The translations under genes and the position numbers were made by a program. Of a DNA stretch of 64,000 bases, positions 45,094 to 54,560 are shown in pieces. Position 1 is the first letter of the stretch; every line of letters begins with the position of its first letter. Location of the stretch: contig NC_023750.2 in assembly GCF_000499845.2 (NCBI RefSeq), forward strand, positions 13,893,608-13,957,607. The letters run 5' to 3'. The notes under the pieces were generated by a model. It ran no database searches. It was not told the origin of the DNA and worked only from the letters and a program-made list of their open reading frames with translations. Source of the DNA: Phaseolus vulgaris (taxonomy: Eukaryota > Streptophyta > Magnoliopsida > Fabales > Fabaceae).

Positions 45094-47763
45094 ATGCCTA
45101 GAAACAGACAACCATCACCTGCGCCATCCGCTGACGAAGGAGCTGTGACAATGGCGCAGGTCCTGGAAATGGTGCGCACGCTGCAGGATAACGCTGCAGC
45201 GTCGAAAGTCGAACAAGAAAGGATGCAGATGGAGTTGGCTGCGTCGCAAAGCAGGAACGACGAACTGAATCGTGTCAACGAAGAGTTGAGAAGAACGCTG
45301 CAGGCGCAGAGGGAGCACGTCGTTGACGAAAGGGTGTCCAGGCAGCCTTCACCTCCAAGGGCATTTCCCATGCCATTCTCCCCCGAGATTATGGGAACCA
45401 TGGTGCCTTCCAACCTGGTGGGGGTAAAAGCGTCGTTCAAAGGGGTAGAAGACCCGGAGGCGCATCTGACGGCATTCCACACCCAGATGATGTTGTCTGG
45501 GGGCTCAGACGCTGTATACTGCAAGATGTTCATGAGCACCCTGAGCGGAATCGCCATGGAGTGGTTCGTGAGTTTACCAGAAGGGCATATCACGTCGTTC
45601 TCTCAGTTCTCGAAGCTCTTCATCGAGCAATACATCGTCAACAAGGCACCTGCGGTGGTGTCCTACGACCTGTTCGACGTGCGCCAATACCAGGGGGAGT
45701 CGCTGAAAGACTACCTCAACCGTTTTGGAGCACAAGTGGTTAGACTACCCAGCAAAGATGAAGATATGCTTGTGCACGCATTTAAGAAGGGAGTGCTGCC
45801 TGGCCCTTTCAGTGAGTCTCTCATCAGGAGCCATCCCAGCACTTTTGCAGAGATCCGACGGCGTGCGGTGGCGCACATAGTGGCAGAAACAGAAGTTTCT
45901 GAGAAGAGGGGAAGTGCTGCACCACCCAGACCGCGTGGAGGGCAAGGAAAACCACAGCAAGCGAGGGTGCATGAGACCAAAGAAGGGAAGAAGGTGCGGG
46001 AAAAACCTCGTCCCTATGCACCAGGCAAAGACCAGAGTAAGGGGCGTGCAAGGGAGAATAACGCGCCCCCAAGATACAACTTCATGGTGGGGTTGGCGGA
46101 TCTCATCGCCCTTCCTGCCGTAGCAGCAAGACTACGAGTACCAGAGAAGACAGACAAGGTACTCGGAAGGAAGAAGAATGAATGGTGTGAGTTTCATCAG
46201 GCCTTTGGACATACACTTCATTCCTGTTTGGCGCTGGGACACCAACTGGCAGAGTTGGTGAAGTCTGGTTTTCTAGCAGATTACCTGCGTGAGCCACAGG
46301 GTGATCGCGCGTCAGGATCCCAAACTGGAGAGCAACAGCATGAAGTCCCTGTGCATGGGGAAGTGCAGACGATCGCTGGAGGCTTCTCTGGTGGGGGATG
46401 CACAGCTTCACAAAGAAGGAGATACACTCGATCTGTGATGGCGGTAGATGCAGTGAATGAGAGTCATTACCCTGAGGTGGACATTGTCTTCAGGAAGGCC
46501 GACCTACGAGACGTTGTCCCACACGACAACGACCCTGTGGTCATTTCTCTCGTCACAGCAGGAAGACGAGTGCATAGAGTACTCGTAGATCAAGGAAGCT
46601 CGGCGGATGTCATGTTCTGGCCAACATTCAACAAGCTACAGTTGTCCCCTGATCAGTTGAGACCGTATGCTGGTTGTCTCTACGGTTTTGCAGGGGATCA
46701 GGTAGAAGTGCGGGGATACATCGAGCTGAGGACAACGTTCACTGACGGAACGACAGCCCGCACTGAAAAGATAAAGTACCTGGTGGTGAACGCCCCTTCT
46801 GCGTACAATGTCCTGTTGGGGAGGCCAACGCTCAATAGACTGGGCGCAATACCATCGACAAGGCATATGAAGTTGAAGCTACCGTCGATGGAAGGGGCCG
46901 TGATAACCATCAAGTCGGATCAGGCTGAGGCAAGACGCTGTTATGAGAACAGCTTGAAGCAAAAAAGAAGTGTGTGCCATGTCACCACAAAACCACCACC
47001 AGGCGTGCATGAAGAGCGATTGGCGGTCAGGGAGACACAAGGCGCTCAGAGGATGGAGAACGCTGCGGTGTGGGGCTCCCAGGTGGCCCAAGTCGAGGAA
47101 GAAGAGGAAGGCACGATCACTCCTCGCGAGTCAGGGATCGCGAGAGCGATCATTGCCAGTAAGAGGAGGCCCCACCCAGCTGAAGGATGGGTCGAGGTGG
47201 ACATCGGGGGAAGAAAATTCAAGTTGGGGGGATCCCTCATTGATGAAGAACGAAGGCTGATCATGCGTGTGATTGAGAAGCACATGAATGCCTTTGCATG
47301 GTCATCATCCGACATGCCAGGAATCGACCCCGATTTCCTCTGCCATCGTCTATCAATGGACCCCATGGTTCGACCCGTACGGCAGAGAAGAAGGAAATTT
47401 AACGAGGAGAAGAGGAAGGTGATCCACGACGAAGCGCAGAAGCTCCTTGACGCAGGGCATATCAGAGAAATCCAGTACCCCGAGTGGCTAGCGAATGTGG
47501 TACTGGTGCAGAAGGCAAGCGGCAAGTGGAGAATGTGCGTGGACTTCACTGACCTCAACAAGGCGTGCCCCAAGGATTCTTACCCCTTACCCAGTATAGA
47601 TGCCCTAGTCGATAGCGCATCGGGGGGAAAGTTGCTCAGCTTCTTGGACGCTTTCTCGGGATACAACCAGATCAGGATGCACCCAATGGACGAATGCAAG
47701 ACCGCGTTTATGACGGAACGGTCTTGCTATTGCTACAAGGTCACTGGGCAGGTTACGAGCTAA
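45094..47763 (+). CDS. Tat2 gag-protease-RT N-terminal part
   Basis: The frame is open from 44953, but I choose ATG 45094 (MPRNRQPSPAPSADEGAVTM) because the upstream codons overlap the LTR end and PBS. About 889 codons. Coiled coil at residues ~25-75; gag core ~105-275 (VKASFKGVEDPEAHLTAFHT, EIRRRAVAHI); zinc-binding-like WCEFHQAFGHTLHSC at ~363; protease VLVDQGSSADVMFW at ~497 and NVLLGRPTLNRL; RT from ~760 with KASGKWRMCVDFTDLNKACP and FLDAFSGYNQIRMHPMDECK. It stops at TAA 47761-47763 because of a rearrangement after SCYCYKV that removed the conserved loop normally following it. Confidence 0.9.
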   Translation: MPRNRQPSPAPSADEGAVTMAQVLEMVRTLQDNAAASKVEQERMQMELAASQSRNDELNRVNEELRRTLQAQREHVVDERVSRQPSPPRAFPMPFSPEIMGTMVPSNLVGVKASFKGVEDPEAHLTAFHTQMMLSGGSDAVYCKMFMSTLSGIAMEWFVSLPEGHITSFSQFSKLFIEQYIVNKAPAVVSYDLFDVRQYQGESLKDYLNRFGAQVVRLPSKDEDMLVHAFKKGVLPGPFSESLIRSHPSTFAEIRRRAVAHIVAETEVSEKRGSAAPPRPRGGQGKPQQARVHETKEGKKVREKPRPYAPGKDQSKGRARENNAPPRYNFMVGLADLIALPAVAARLRVPEKTDKVLGRKKNEWCEFHQAFGHTLHSCLALGHQLAELVKSGFLADYLREPQGDRASGSQTGEQQHEVPVHGEVQTIAGGFSGGGCTASQRRRYTRSVMAVDAVNESHYPEVDIVFRKADLRDVVPHDNDPVVISLVTAGRRVHRVLVDQGSSADVMFWPTFNKLQLSPDQLRPYAGCLYGFAGDQVEVRGYIELRTTFTDGTTARTEKIKYLVVNAPSAYNVLLGRPTLNRLGAIPSTRHMKLKLPSMEGAVITIKSDQAEARRCYENSLKQKRSVCHVTTKPPPGVHEERLAVRETQGAQRMENAAVWGSQVAQVEEEEEGTITPRESGIARAIIASKRRPHPAEGWVEVDIGGRKFKLGGSLIDEERRLIMRVIEKHMNAFAWSSSDMPGIDPDFLCHRLSMDPMVRPVRQRRRKFNEEKRKVIHDEAQKLLDAGHIREIQYPEWLANVVLVQKASGKWRMCVDFTDLNKACPKDSYPLPSIDALVDSASGGKLLSFLDAFSGYNQIRMHPMDECKTAFMTERSCYCYKVTGQVTS

Positions 47764-47791
47764 GGATAGGGTGCTCTCGCCCATGCTGGGG
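47739..47791 (+). other. Filler DNA at the Tat2 RT break
   Basis: Between the intact flanks CTACAA and GCTACCTACCAGCGG lie two copied pieces. GGTCACTGGGCAGGTTACG (47739-47757) is identical to 48898-48916 in the RNase H region, and the 28 bp at 47764-47791 are identical to 47812-47839. Six bases, AGCTAA, join them and supply the stop codon. The expected RT segment at this point, the usual FGL-type motif, is absent. Confidence 0.88.
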
Positions 47792-50512
47792 GCTACCTAC
47801 CAGCGGCTCATGGATAGGGTGCTCTCGCCCATGCTGGGGAGAAACGTACACGCCTATGTAGATGACATGGTGGTTACGTCCCAAGAGAAGAAGCATCATG
47901 CAGCTGATCTGGAAGAGCTATTCGCCACCATCGCCAAGTATAGGCTGAAGCTCAACCCTGAGAAATGCATATTCGGTGTAGAGGCTGGGAAGTTCTTGGG
48001 TTTCCTCTTGACAGAGCGAGGAATCGAAGCTAACCCGGAGAAGTGTGCGGCGATCGTGGCGATGAGGAGCCCAACGACGGTGAAGGAGGTGCAGCAGCTC
48101 ACCGGTCGCTTGGCAGCACTGTCCCGGTTTATGTCTGCTGGTGGGGAGAAAGGTCACCCATACTTCCAGTGTCTCAAGCGCAACAGCAGATTTCTCTGGA
48201 CGCAGGAGTGCGAGGAGGCCTTCATTAAGTTGAAGGGATATCTGGCAAGTCCACCAGTCTTGCGAAAGCCCCAGGTAGGCATCCCTCTCCGTCTATACTT
48301 TGCTGTTACGGAGAGGGCAGTCAGTTCAGTCCTGGTGCAAGAGCAGGACCAGGCCCAGAGGCCTGTTTATTTCGTCAGCAAGGTGCTGCAAGGCCCTGAA
48401 ACCAGGTACCAGGCCCTCGAGAAGGCTGCTCTGGCGGTGGTATTCTCAGCCAGAAGACTCAGACACTATTTCCACAGCTTCACAGTGGTGGTGATGACTG
48501 ATCTGCCTATTCAGAATGTATTGAAGAAACCTGATGTGGCAGGAAGGATGGTCAAGTGGGCAGTAGAATTGTCGGAATTCGATATTCAGTATGAGCCCCG
48601 AGGACCGATCAAGGGGCAGGTGTTCGCGGACTTCGTAGTCGAGCTATCATCCATCGCGACACCTGCAGAAGGGCTAGATTTCCGATGGGTGTTATCGGTG
48701 GATGGCTCCTCTAATCAGCAAGGAAGCGGCGCTGGGGTCATCCTGGAAGGGCCAAACGGAGTACTGATCGAGCAGTCCCTCCGTTTCGCCTTCAAAGCTA
48801 GCAACAATCAGGCGGAGTACGAAGCCCTGATCGCAGGAATGTTGCTAGCAAGGGAAATGGGAGCAAGAAATCTGCTGGCCAAGAGCGACTCGTTACTGGT
48901 CACTGGGCAGGTTACGGGGGAGTTCCAAGCAAAGGATCCCCAGATGGCAGCCTACCTGGAGTATGTGCAGCTCCTGAAGACGTCCTTCACTGAGTTTGAG
49001 TTAGTGCATGTACCAAGAGAGCAGAACGCCCGAGCAGACCTGCTTGCCAAGCTGGCCAGCTCAGGCAAAGGGGGAAAGCAGAGGACTGTCATTCAGGAGT
49101 CCCTGAAGGTGCCGCGCGCGTTTGTATCAGACAACCAGGTGCTTCATGTATACAAGTCAATGGAGCGTCTAACGATCGGTCATCGGTCGTTGACTCAAGA
49201 GACGCTGAGAGCGCCGAGGGTGAGATCGCGACCCTCAAAGATCGGTGAGTCGATGGAGGTCCACGCGGAGAAGGAACCCCACACCTGGATGACGCCATAC
49301 CGGCTATACTTAGAAGATGGTGTACTCCCGCTCGATCTGGCAGAGGCCAAAAGAATAAAGAGGGGTTCAAGTAAGTTTACTCTCATAGATGGAAGCCTAT
49401 TTAGATTTGGATTTTCTCACCCTGTGCAGATCTGTGTACACGGCGAGCAGTGCACCAGACTCATGTCTGAGCTGCACGAGGGGGTGTGCGGAAGCCATGT
49501 AGGTGGTCGCGCTTTGGCAAGTAGAGTACTCCGCGCGGGGTACTACTGGCCGAAGCTGAAGGAAGATTGCATAAGGTTTGCTCAGCGATGCAAACAATGT
49601 CAGCTGCATGCAGATTGGCACAAGGCACCCCCTGAGGAGTTGAGGTCCATCCATAGCCCGTGGCCATTCCATACATGGGGGATTGACATCCTAGGACCTT
49701 TTCCCCTGGCGACAAGGCAGATGAAGTTCCTCATTGTGGCTATCGAATATTTCACTAAGTGGGTGGAGGCAGAGCCAGTTGCACACATCACCGCACAGAA
49801 AGTCGAACACTTCGTCTGGAAGAACATTGTCTGCCGCTTCGGAATACCCAAGAGGCTGGTTTCCGACAATGGCACCCAGTTCACCAGTCATCAGTTGAGG
49901 AAGATGTGTGAAGAGCTAAAGATACAACAGGTTTTCGCGTCAGTGGAGCACCCACAAACAAATGGGCAGGTGGAGTCAGCAAATCGAGTGCTGCTCAGGG
50001 GGCTGAAGCGGAGGCTAGACAAGGCCAAAGGAGGCTGGGCAGAGGAGGTCCCCAGAATTGTGTGGTCTTACCACACCACCCCACAGTCCAGCACCCATGA
50101 GACACCCTTCAGCCTTGTCTATGGGACAGACGCCATGATTCCTGTAGAGATACAGGAGAGCTCCCCCAGATTCTTGAACTTCGTTGCTGAAGAGTCTAAT
50201 GAAGAGCGTAAGGTGAATCTAGATCTGCTAGACGAAGTGCGAGAGGAGGCCAGAGTCAGTGTTGAAGCCGTAAAGAGAAGAGTCGAGCGGAGGCACAACT
50301 CTAAAGTGAGGCCCAGGCGCTTCCAGGAAGGTGATCTGGTGATGAGAAAGGCGCATCAGAATGACATGCCGAATAAGTTATCCCCGAAGTGGACAGGCCC
50401 GTACAGAGTGGTGGAGACATTAGAGAACGGAGCCTATCGCCTAGAGACTTTGGAGGGAGGAGCAATCCCCAGAACGTGGAACGCCACCCATTTAAAATTT
50501 TATTTCAGTTAA
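47771..50512 (+). CDS. Tat2 RT C-terminal part, two RNase H domains, integrase
   Basis: A 913-codon open frame whose first residues come from the filler, so the true protein begins at about ATYQRLMDRVLSPMLGRN. RT catalytic YVDD at about 47854-47865 (HAYVDDMVVTSQ). Ordinary RNase H with degenerate first motif (LYFAVTERAVSSVL, not an acidic ECDAS). Archaeal-type RNase H at about 48660-49060 with Asp in SVDGSS, Glu in AEYEAL, Asp in KSDSLL and Asp in NARADLLAKL: the Tat hallmark. Integrase: HEGVCGSHVGGRAL ... CKQC zinc domain, GIDILGPFP, LVSDNGTQF, NGQVESANR (D,D,E), and C-terminal PKWTGPYRV to LKFYFS. Without the lost RT segment and with no normal start, reverse transcription from this copy is unlikely. 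Confidence 0.9.
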   Translation: MLSPMLGATYQRLMDRVLSPMLGRNVHAYVDDMVVTSQEKKHHAADLEELFATIAKYRLKLNPEKCIFGVEAGKFLGFLLTERGIEANPEKCAAIVAMRSPTTVKEVQQLTGRLAALSRFMSAGGEKGHPYFQCLKRNSRFLWTQECEEAFIKLKGYLASPPVLRKPQVGIPLRLYFAVTERAVSSVLVQEQDQAQRPVYFVSKVLQGPETRYQALEKAALAVVFSARRLRHYFHSFTVVVMTDLPIQNVLKKPDVAGRMVKWAVELSEFDIQYEPRGPIKGQVFADFVVELSSIATPAEGLDFRWVLSVDGSSNQQGSGAGVILEGPNGVLIEQSLRFAFKASNNQAEYEALIAGMLLAREMGARNLLAKSDSLLVTGQVTGEFQAKDPQMAAYLEYVQLLKTSFTEFELVHVPREQNARADLLAKLASSGKGGKQRTVIQESLKVPRAFVSDNQVLHVYKSMERLTIGHRSLTQETLRAPRVRSRPSKIGESMEVHAEKEPHTWMTPYRLYLEDGVLPLDLAEAKRIKRGSSKFTLIDGSLFRFGFSHPVQICVHGEQCTRLMSELHEGVCGSHVGGRALASRVLRAGYYWPKLKEDCIRFAQRCKQCQLHADWHKAPPEELRSIHSPWPFHTWGIDILGPFPLATRQMKFLIVAIEYFTKWVEAEPVAHITAQKVEHFVWKNIVCRFGIPKRLVSDNGTQFTSHQLRKMCEELKIQQVFASVEHPQTNGQVESANRVLLRGLKRRLDKAKGGWAEEVPRIVWSYHTTPQSSTHETPFSLVYGTDAMIPVEIQESSPRFLNFVAEESNEERKVNLDLLDEVREEARVSVEAVKRRVERRHNSKVRPRRFQEGDLVMRKAHQNDMPNKLSPKWTGPYRVVETLENGAYRLETLEGGAIPRTWNATHLKFYFS

Positions 50513-51210
50513 AGTTGTACTGTAATGGCGTTCTCGCGCTAAAAGACACAGGCTTTGTATATGGTGGAAACAGTCGAACAGACAAGGGGGCACTCTTTTC
50601 CCTAAAGAGGGTTTTTAACGAGGCCACCCAATTAAAGAAAAATTTCCAGCATATCAAGTGTGCTCAGGTATTAAAGTTAAAATCCTCCTTGCCCCAGGTG
50701 CAAGTGCAGGTGATTGGTTAGGCCCTACTTGCCCTAGGCGCAAGTACTGGCACCGATCTAAGTCTTCCTCACCCCAGGTGTGAGCGCAAGCAGAAAGGTT
50801 TGAAAAGCCAGGGGTGCTAGTAAGACCAAGAGAGGGAAAGGAAAGGTTTTGACAAAACGTCCTTACCCACTTGGCATACACCAATATTGGCCCAGTAAGA
50901 CTCTCAGTCAGAAACCTTTCTCACCCCAGGAGTGAGACAGGGAATGAGCGACTCAACTCGCCAAAGGGTGATGACCTTGGGGAAAGGGAAAGGGGTTAGC
51001 GAGAAACACTTTCTTTTCCCAAGACGAGGCATCACTTTGAGCGATCGATGTCAAGGTCCTTTATGCACTTAGCGCTAGAGCGACAGAGAAAGCTAAGTAA
51101 GGACTAAAGAGCGATCACCGATGAGTTGTCGGTAATTGGCTAGTAGTGCAAAGCAGCGCGCGAGGACTGTTAAACACCAAGCTGAGGGAATAGCCAGTCG
51201 AGATCAAGCC
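50513..51210 (+). repeat. Tat2 post-pol region with short hairpins
   Basis: Non-coding. Degenerate inverted repeats recur: CTTGCCCCAGGTGCAAG near 50690, CTTGCCCTAGGCGCAAG near 50729, CTCACCCCAGGTGTGAG near 50769 and CTCACCCCAGGAGTGAG near 50920. They resemble in layout the CTTG...CAAG hairpins of the Tat1 array. Confidence 0.75.
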
Positions 51211-51500
51211 GATCGCGCTAAGCCTGAGTTGGTTGACACTTAGTCGCGCGCAAAGAGTAAGAGAAGCAGATCGCGCTAAGCCTGAGTTGGTTGACACTTA
51301 GTCGCGCGCGAAGAGTAAGATAAGCAGATCGCGCTAAGCCTGAGTTGGTTGACACTTAGTCGCGCGCAAAGAGTAAGAGAAGCAAATCGCGCTAAGCCTA
51401 AGCTGGTTAACACTTAGTCGTGTGCGAAAGGAAAGGCAAAGCCCAAGATCGCGCTGAACCTAAACTAGCTAACAGTTAGTCGCGCACATAAAGGTAAGTG
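51211..51500 (+). repeat. Tat2 58-bp tandem repeat array
   Basis: Starts at 51211, 51269, 51327 and 51385, with a more diverged fifth unit near 51448. Each unit can form a hairpin: CGCGCTAAG pairs with CTTAG(T)CGCG across about 16 bases. Tat/Ogre elements often carry tandem repeats at this position. Confidence 0.92.
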
Positions 51501-51663
51501 GAGTCCGAAGAAAATACAAAGAAAAATTGAACAATTGAAACCAAGGTATATCACCAGAGATGTTCATACAATTGTCAGTTACAAAGAGTTGAATGGTGCA
51601 GAAACATAAGGTTACAAAATGAAACTTTGTACAGAAGAAGTCAAAATTACAGAAGGAAGAGAT

Positions 51664-53969
51664 TCAGGGAGTAGGAGGCTTAAGTTTCCCATCTACCACC
51701 GAGTGATGAATGCTGAATTGCGCAAGGTCCAGTTCTGGAAGGACGCAGCGGACTTGCTCGAGCGCCAGCTCGAATCCATCAATGAGGGAATCGGCGCCCA
51801 CGTTCATCAAGTCCTCTTTCTCCGCCTCCAGACTTCGCCTCGAAGCCTCTGCAGCATCCCTCTGCGTGGTAAGGGTAGCAAGGGAGGAGGCAGCCTCAGA
51901 CAGCTTGCCCACTGCCTCCTCAAGCTTCTTTTCGGCGGCAGCAGTTGCCTCCTTGGCGGCCTTGAGCATCTCTACCCGCTGAGAATCCTATTGGCGTAGG
52001 GAGGAGTTCTCAGCCTCTAACTCCTCCACCATCTGACTCCGTTCGAGCAAAGAGGAATTCTCAGCCTGTAACTCTGCCACCTTCCAGTCCAGGGGACCAA
52101 CAGTCTGCCCCATCAAGATCTCCATCTTGATGGTCTCCTGGACCTGCAGCAAGTACTCCCTCCTGGCCTTCTCCACCATGCCTCGCATCAGCTCGACAGA
52201 CCCCTGAGCGGCTTCAAGGTCACTGTGCAGCGACTCGTTGTCGTGCTCAAGTTCCTTCACCCTTTTCTCCAGGGCTTTCTGCTTGCGATGCTGGTTGGAG
52301 AACTCCAGCGAGAGCACCACCTGCTTGGCAAGGTGTGCGTCTATCTCCTCCCCGCTCCAGTCGACGAGCTCCCCATTGCTGATGTGCTGTCGCACCATGG
52401 AGATAACTCTGCTGAAGTTCTCATGGTTGGCTCCAGTGTTGCTTGGGCGCGAGCCAGACCCACCATGTTCAGCATTGGCGGTGGAGATTGTCATTGGAGG
52501 CGGGGCACACTCTTTTTGAGCAGAAACACCCCCAGCAGGGTGAGCGGATGGACCAGGTGATTGGCCTGCTGGGGGGGAAGTTGGTGGTTGAGAGGTTGGG
52601 GGCGATTTTTGGCCAGGAGAAGGAGGACATGCGGGCTCTGGGGCCGGTCGAGTAGAGGGAGAGGGAGGTGGTGAACCTTCCTCTACCTCTACCACCTCTA
52701 TCCCTCCAGGCTGGAGAGACGAGACCCCCTCGGCTACTGCTTTCTTCCTCTGGCGGTGAATGAGGGGGGAGCCTGAGCTTTCCTCTTCCACTGAGGCAGC
52801 GGCAGCAGTAGGTACCAGCGAGGAAGCCTTCACCAGTCTCTTCCTTTTCTTCCCTTGCTCAGGGCCTTCGGCTGGCGCGACCGAGAGCGGAGGGGCTTCG
52901 ATTGGCTCAGTGGTGGAAGAGGAAGAGCCAGTCCCTTTGGCCGCTCGGCGTTTAGCGAGCTCCAACACCGCCAACCTCCTATCTTTCCCTGACATTGAAT
53001 TTGCATAGGCAAGAAAGAGGGAAATTAGACAGCTAAGAGACGCAAGCAAGGTGAAAAGTATAAGAGCATGCATGAGGAAGTATAAGTGTCCTAAGGGGCG
53101 GCAGAGAAAGAACTACCTATATATTTCTTCAGGGAAACCACATCAAACTCATCCTTGATGAGGCGAGCGGAGTCATACTTAGCCCCCAGGAGCAGCCCAC
53201 ACAGCTCGCGCTCGTAGGGGGCCATGGTCTCGAGATCCTTGGGTTTCTTAAATTGAACCTGGGGAACCCAGTAGAGGGGGTACCCCTCGAGCAGATGAGG
53301 GCTTTGTGGGGTGGCGGATATCATATAAAATCTGCCCTTCCAGTCTTTGAAGGACTGCTGGTACAGGCCCAGAAGCACCCGTCCAGCAACCCCGTTCAGG
53401 CTGACCCAAAACCTATCCCCTGGTTTCTTCGCCTCAAAGAAGTAGAGGAACACCTCCACCGAGGCGTTGTGCCCAAAGTAGTTGTACAGAATCTGAAACG
53501 CCCGGATGAAGGCCCAGGCATTGGGGTGGAGTTGGCAGGGCGCGACGTTCAACTCCATCATCAGCTCTTTCTCGAAGAAGGTGAAGGGGAGTTGCAGCCT
53601 CAACCTTTTGAAGATCGCGGAGTAAACAAAAACGAAGGGCACCCCATTGGTGGCCCTGTCGTCAGCGCAAATGGGCATCCCTCGGGGAGGGATGCGGACT
53701 CGGATGTGGAAGTCGTTTTCCCTGTCTATGGAACACGAGGGTTCATCCGGGTCGTGGCTCAGAAGCGAGTTAAGATGGTCCTCAGGTAGCAAGATGGACG
53801 TTTCAGATAGCAACACCAGAGGGGCCCAGTCATAGACTTTGGCGTTGTCATGGAATGAGGTGACAACAGGCGGTGGCGAAGCGGTGCACTCGCGGAGGGC
53901 TGTGCACCAGAAGAAGAGGCAAGGATGCGAGCGGTCTGCTTCAAGCGAGCCATCGAGAGATAGCTGCAA
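51664..53969 (-). pseudogene. Tat2 antisense gene, two exons, resembles 'putative gypsy type transposon' domain
   Basis: Lies between pol and the 3' LTR on the minus strand. Exon 1 (about 53969 to 53117) encodes a globular domain with LNVAPCQLHPNAWAFIRAF and FWVSLNGVAG, which I associate with the Pfam 'putative gypsy type transposon' family (Transposase_28), from memory. Exon 2 (52988 to 51664) encodes a Ser/Pro-rich linker (KKRKRLVK may be an NLS) and a long coiled coil ending in ADSLIDGFELALEQVRCVLP. One in-frame TAG near 51988 splits exon 2. The N-terminus may be frameshifted: MARLKQTAR at 53954 is in a different frame. Function unknown; antisense genes at this place are known in Tat elements such as maize Grande. 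Confidence 0.78.
52989..53116 (-). other. Predicted intron of the Tat2 antisense gene
   Basis: On the minus strand, donor TATAG/GTAGTT (GT at 53116-53115) and acceptor AATGTCAG/GG (AG at 52990-52989), 128 nt, with a pyrimidine-rich stretch (TTTCCCTCTTTCTTGCC) upstream of the acceptor. Splicing splits a Gly codon (phase 1) and joins the exon 1 frame exactly to the exon 2 frame; without it exon 1 ends at a stop at 53091. Confidence 0.68.
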
Positions 53970-54547
53970 TGGAGGAAAAACGAAGGGTCAGAAATAGAAA
54001 GGGAGAGAGTGATGGATGGATCGGTGAAAAACAGAGAGGGGGAATGAGGAAGAAATGCCCAGGTAAAGGAGAAAGAAGGGAAGGCAGAAGCCAAAGCGGA
54101 AACATGAGAAAAACCCTAGCGCGGGTTGAGAAGAAGAAAAACGGGGAAGGTGAATGCATGATAACTAGAATGGTAAATGCAATCGGTAAAGATGACCAAA
54201 AAGGGGGCCAGGGAAAAGAAAAACCATACCTTTGAATGATCGTAGGAGTATAGGATCACAGAGAATTCGAAGAAAGATGGGTGCGCAGAAGAAAGGTTCG
54301 CAGAGAGTTTGGGAGTCAAATGAAGAAGATGAAGGAACAGTGGAAGGGCGCGCCATTTTGAATAAGAGAAGCGCTAGCGACGCACAACGCTGGCCGTTGA
54401 TGGTGCCACGTGTCGCGAGATTAAGGAAGGAAGCCCAAACGTTAAAGAAGCAGCACGTGAGGTGGCACGTGAGGCGGCCCCACTTGCCACGTGGACTGAG
54501 GGCACGACCACTTAGTCTCTTCGCTGAGAACGAGTTCTCGACTCGAG
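53970..54547. other. Tat2 region upstream of the antisense gene
   Basis: About 580 bp between the antisense gene and the polypurine tract. It should hold the antisense promoter and 5' UTR. I see no clear TATA box. The small frames here have no recognisable motif. Confidence 0.5.
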
Positions 54548-54560
54548 ACTGGGGGGCTTG
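54548..54560 (+). other. Tat2 polypurine tract
   Basis: GACTGGGGGGCTTG ends directly at the 3' LTR, the usual Tat layout. Confidence 0.85.

Noticed and set aside
45711..47573. Minus-strand frames of up to 175 codons opposite Tat2 gag-pol.
   Set aside because: Shadow frames of a GC-richer coding region with no independent motif.
51211..51500. CRISPR-like array.
   Set aside because: Units are contiguous with no unique spacers, inside a plant retrotransposon.
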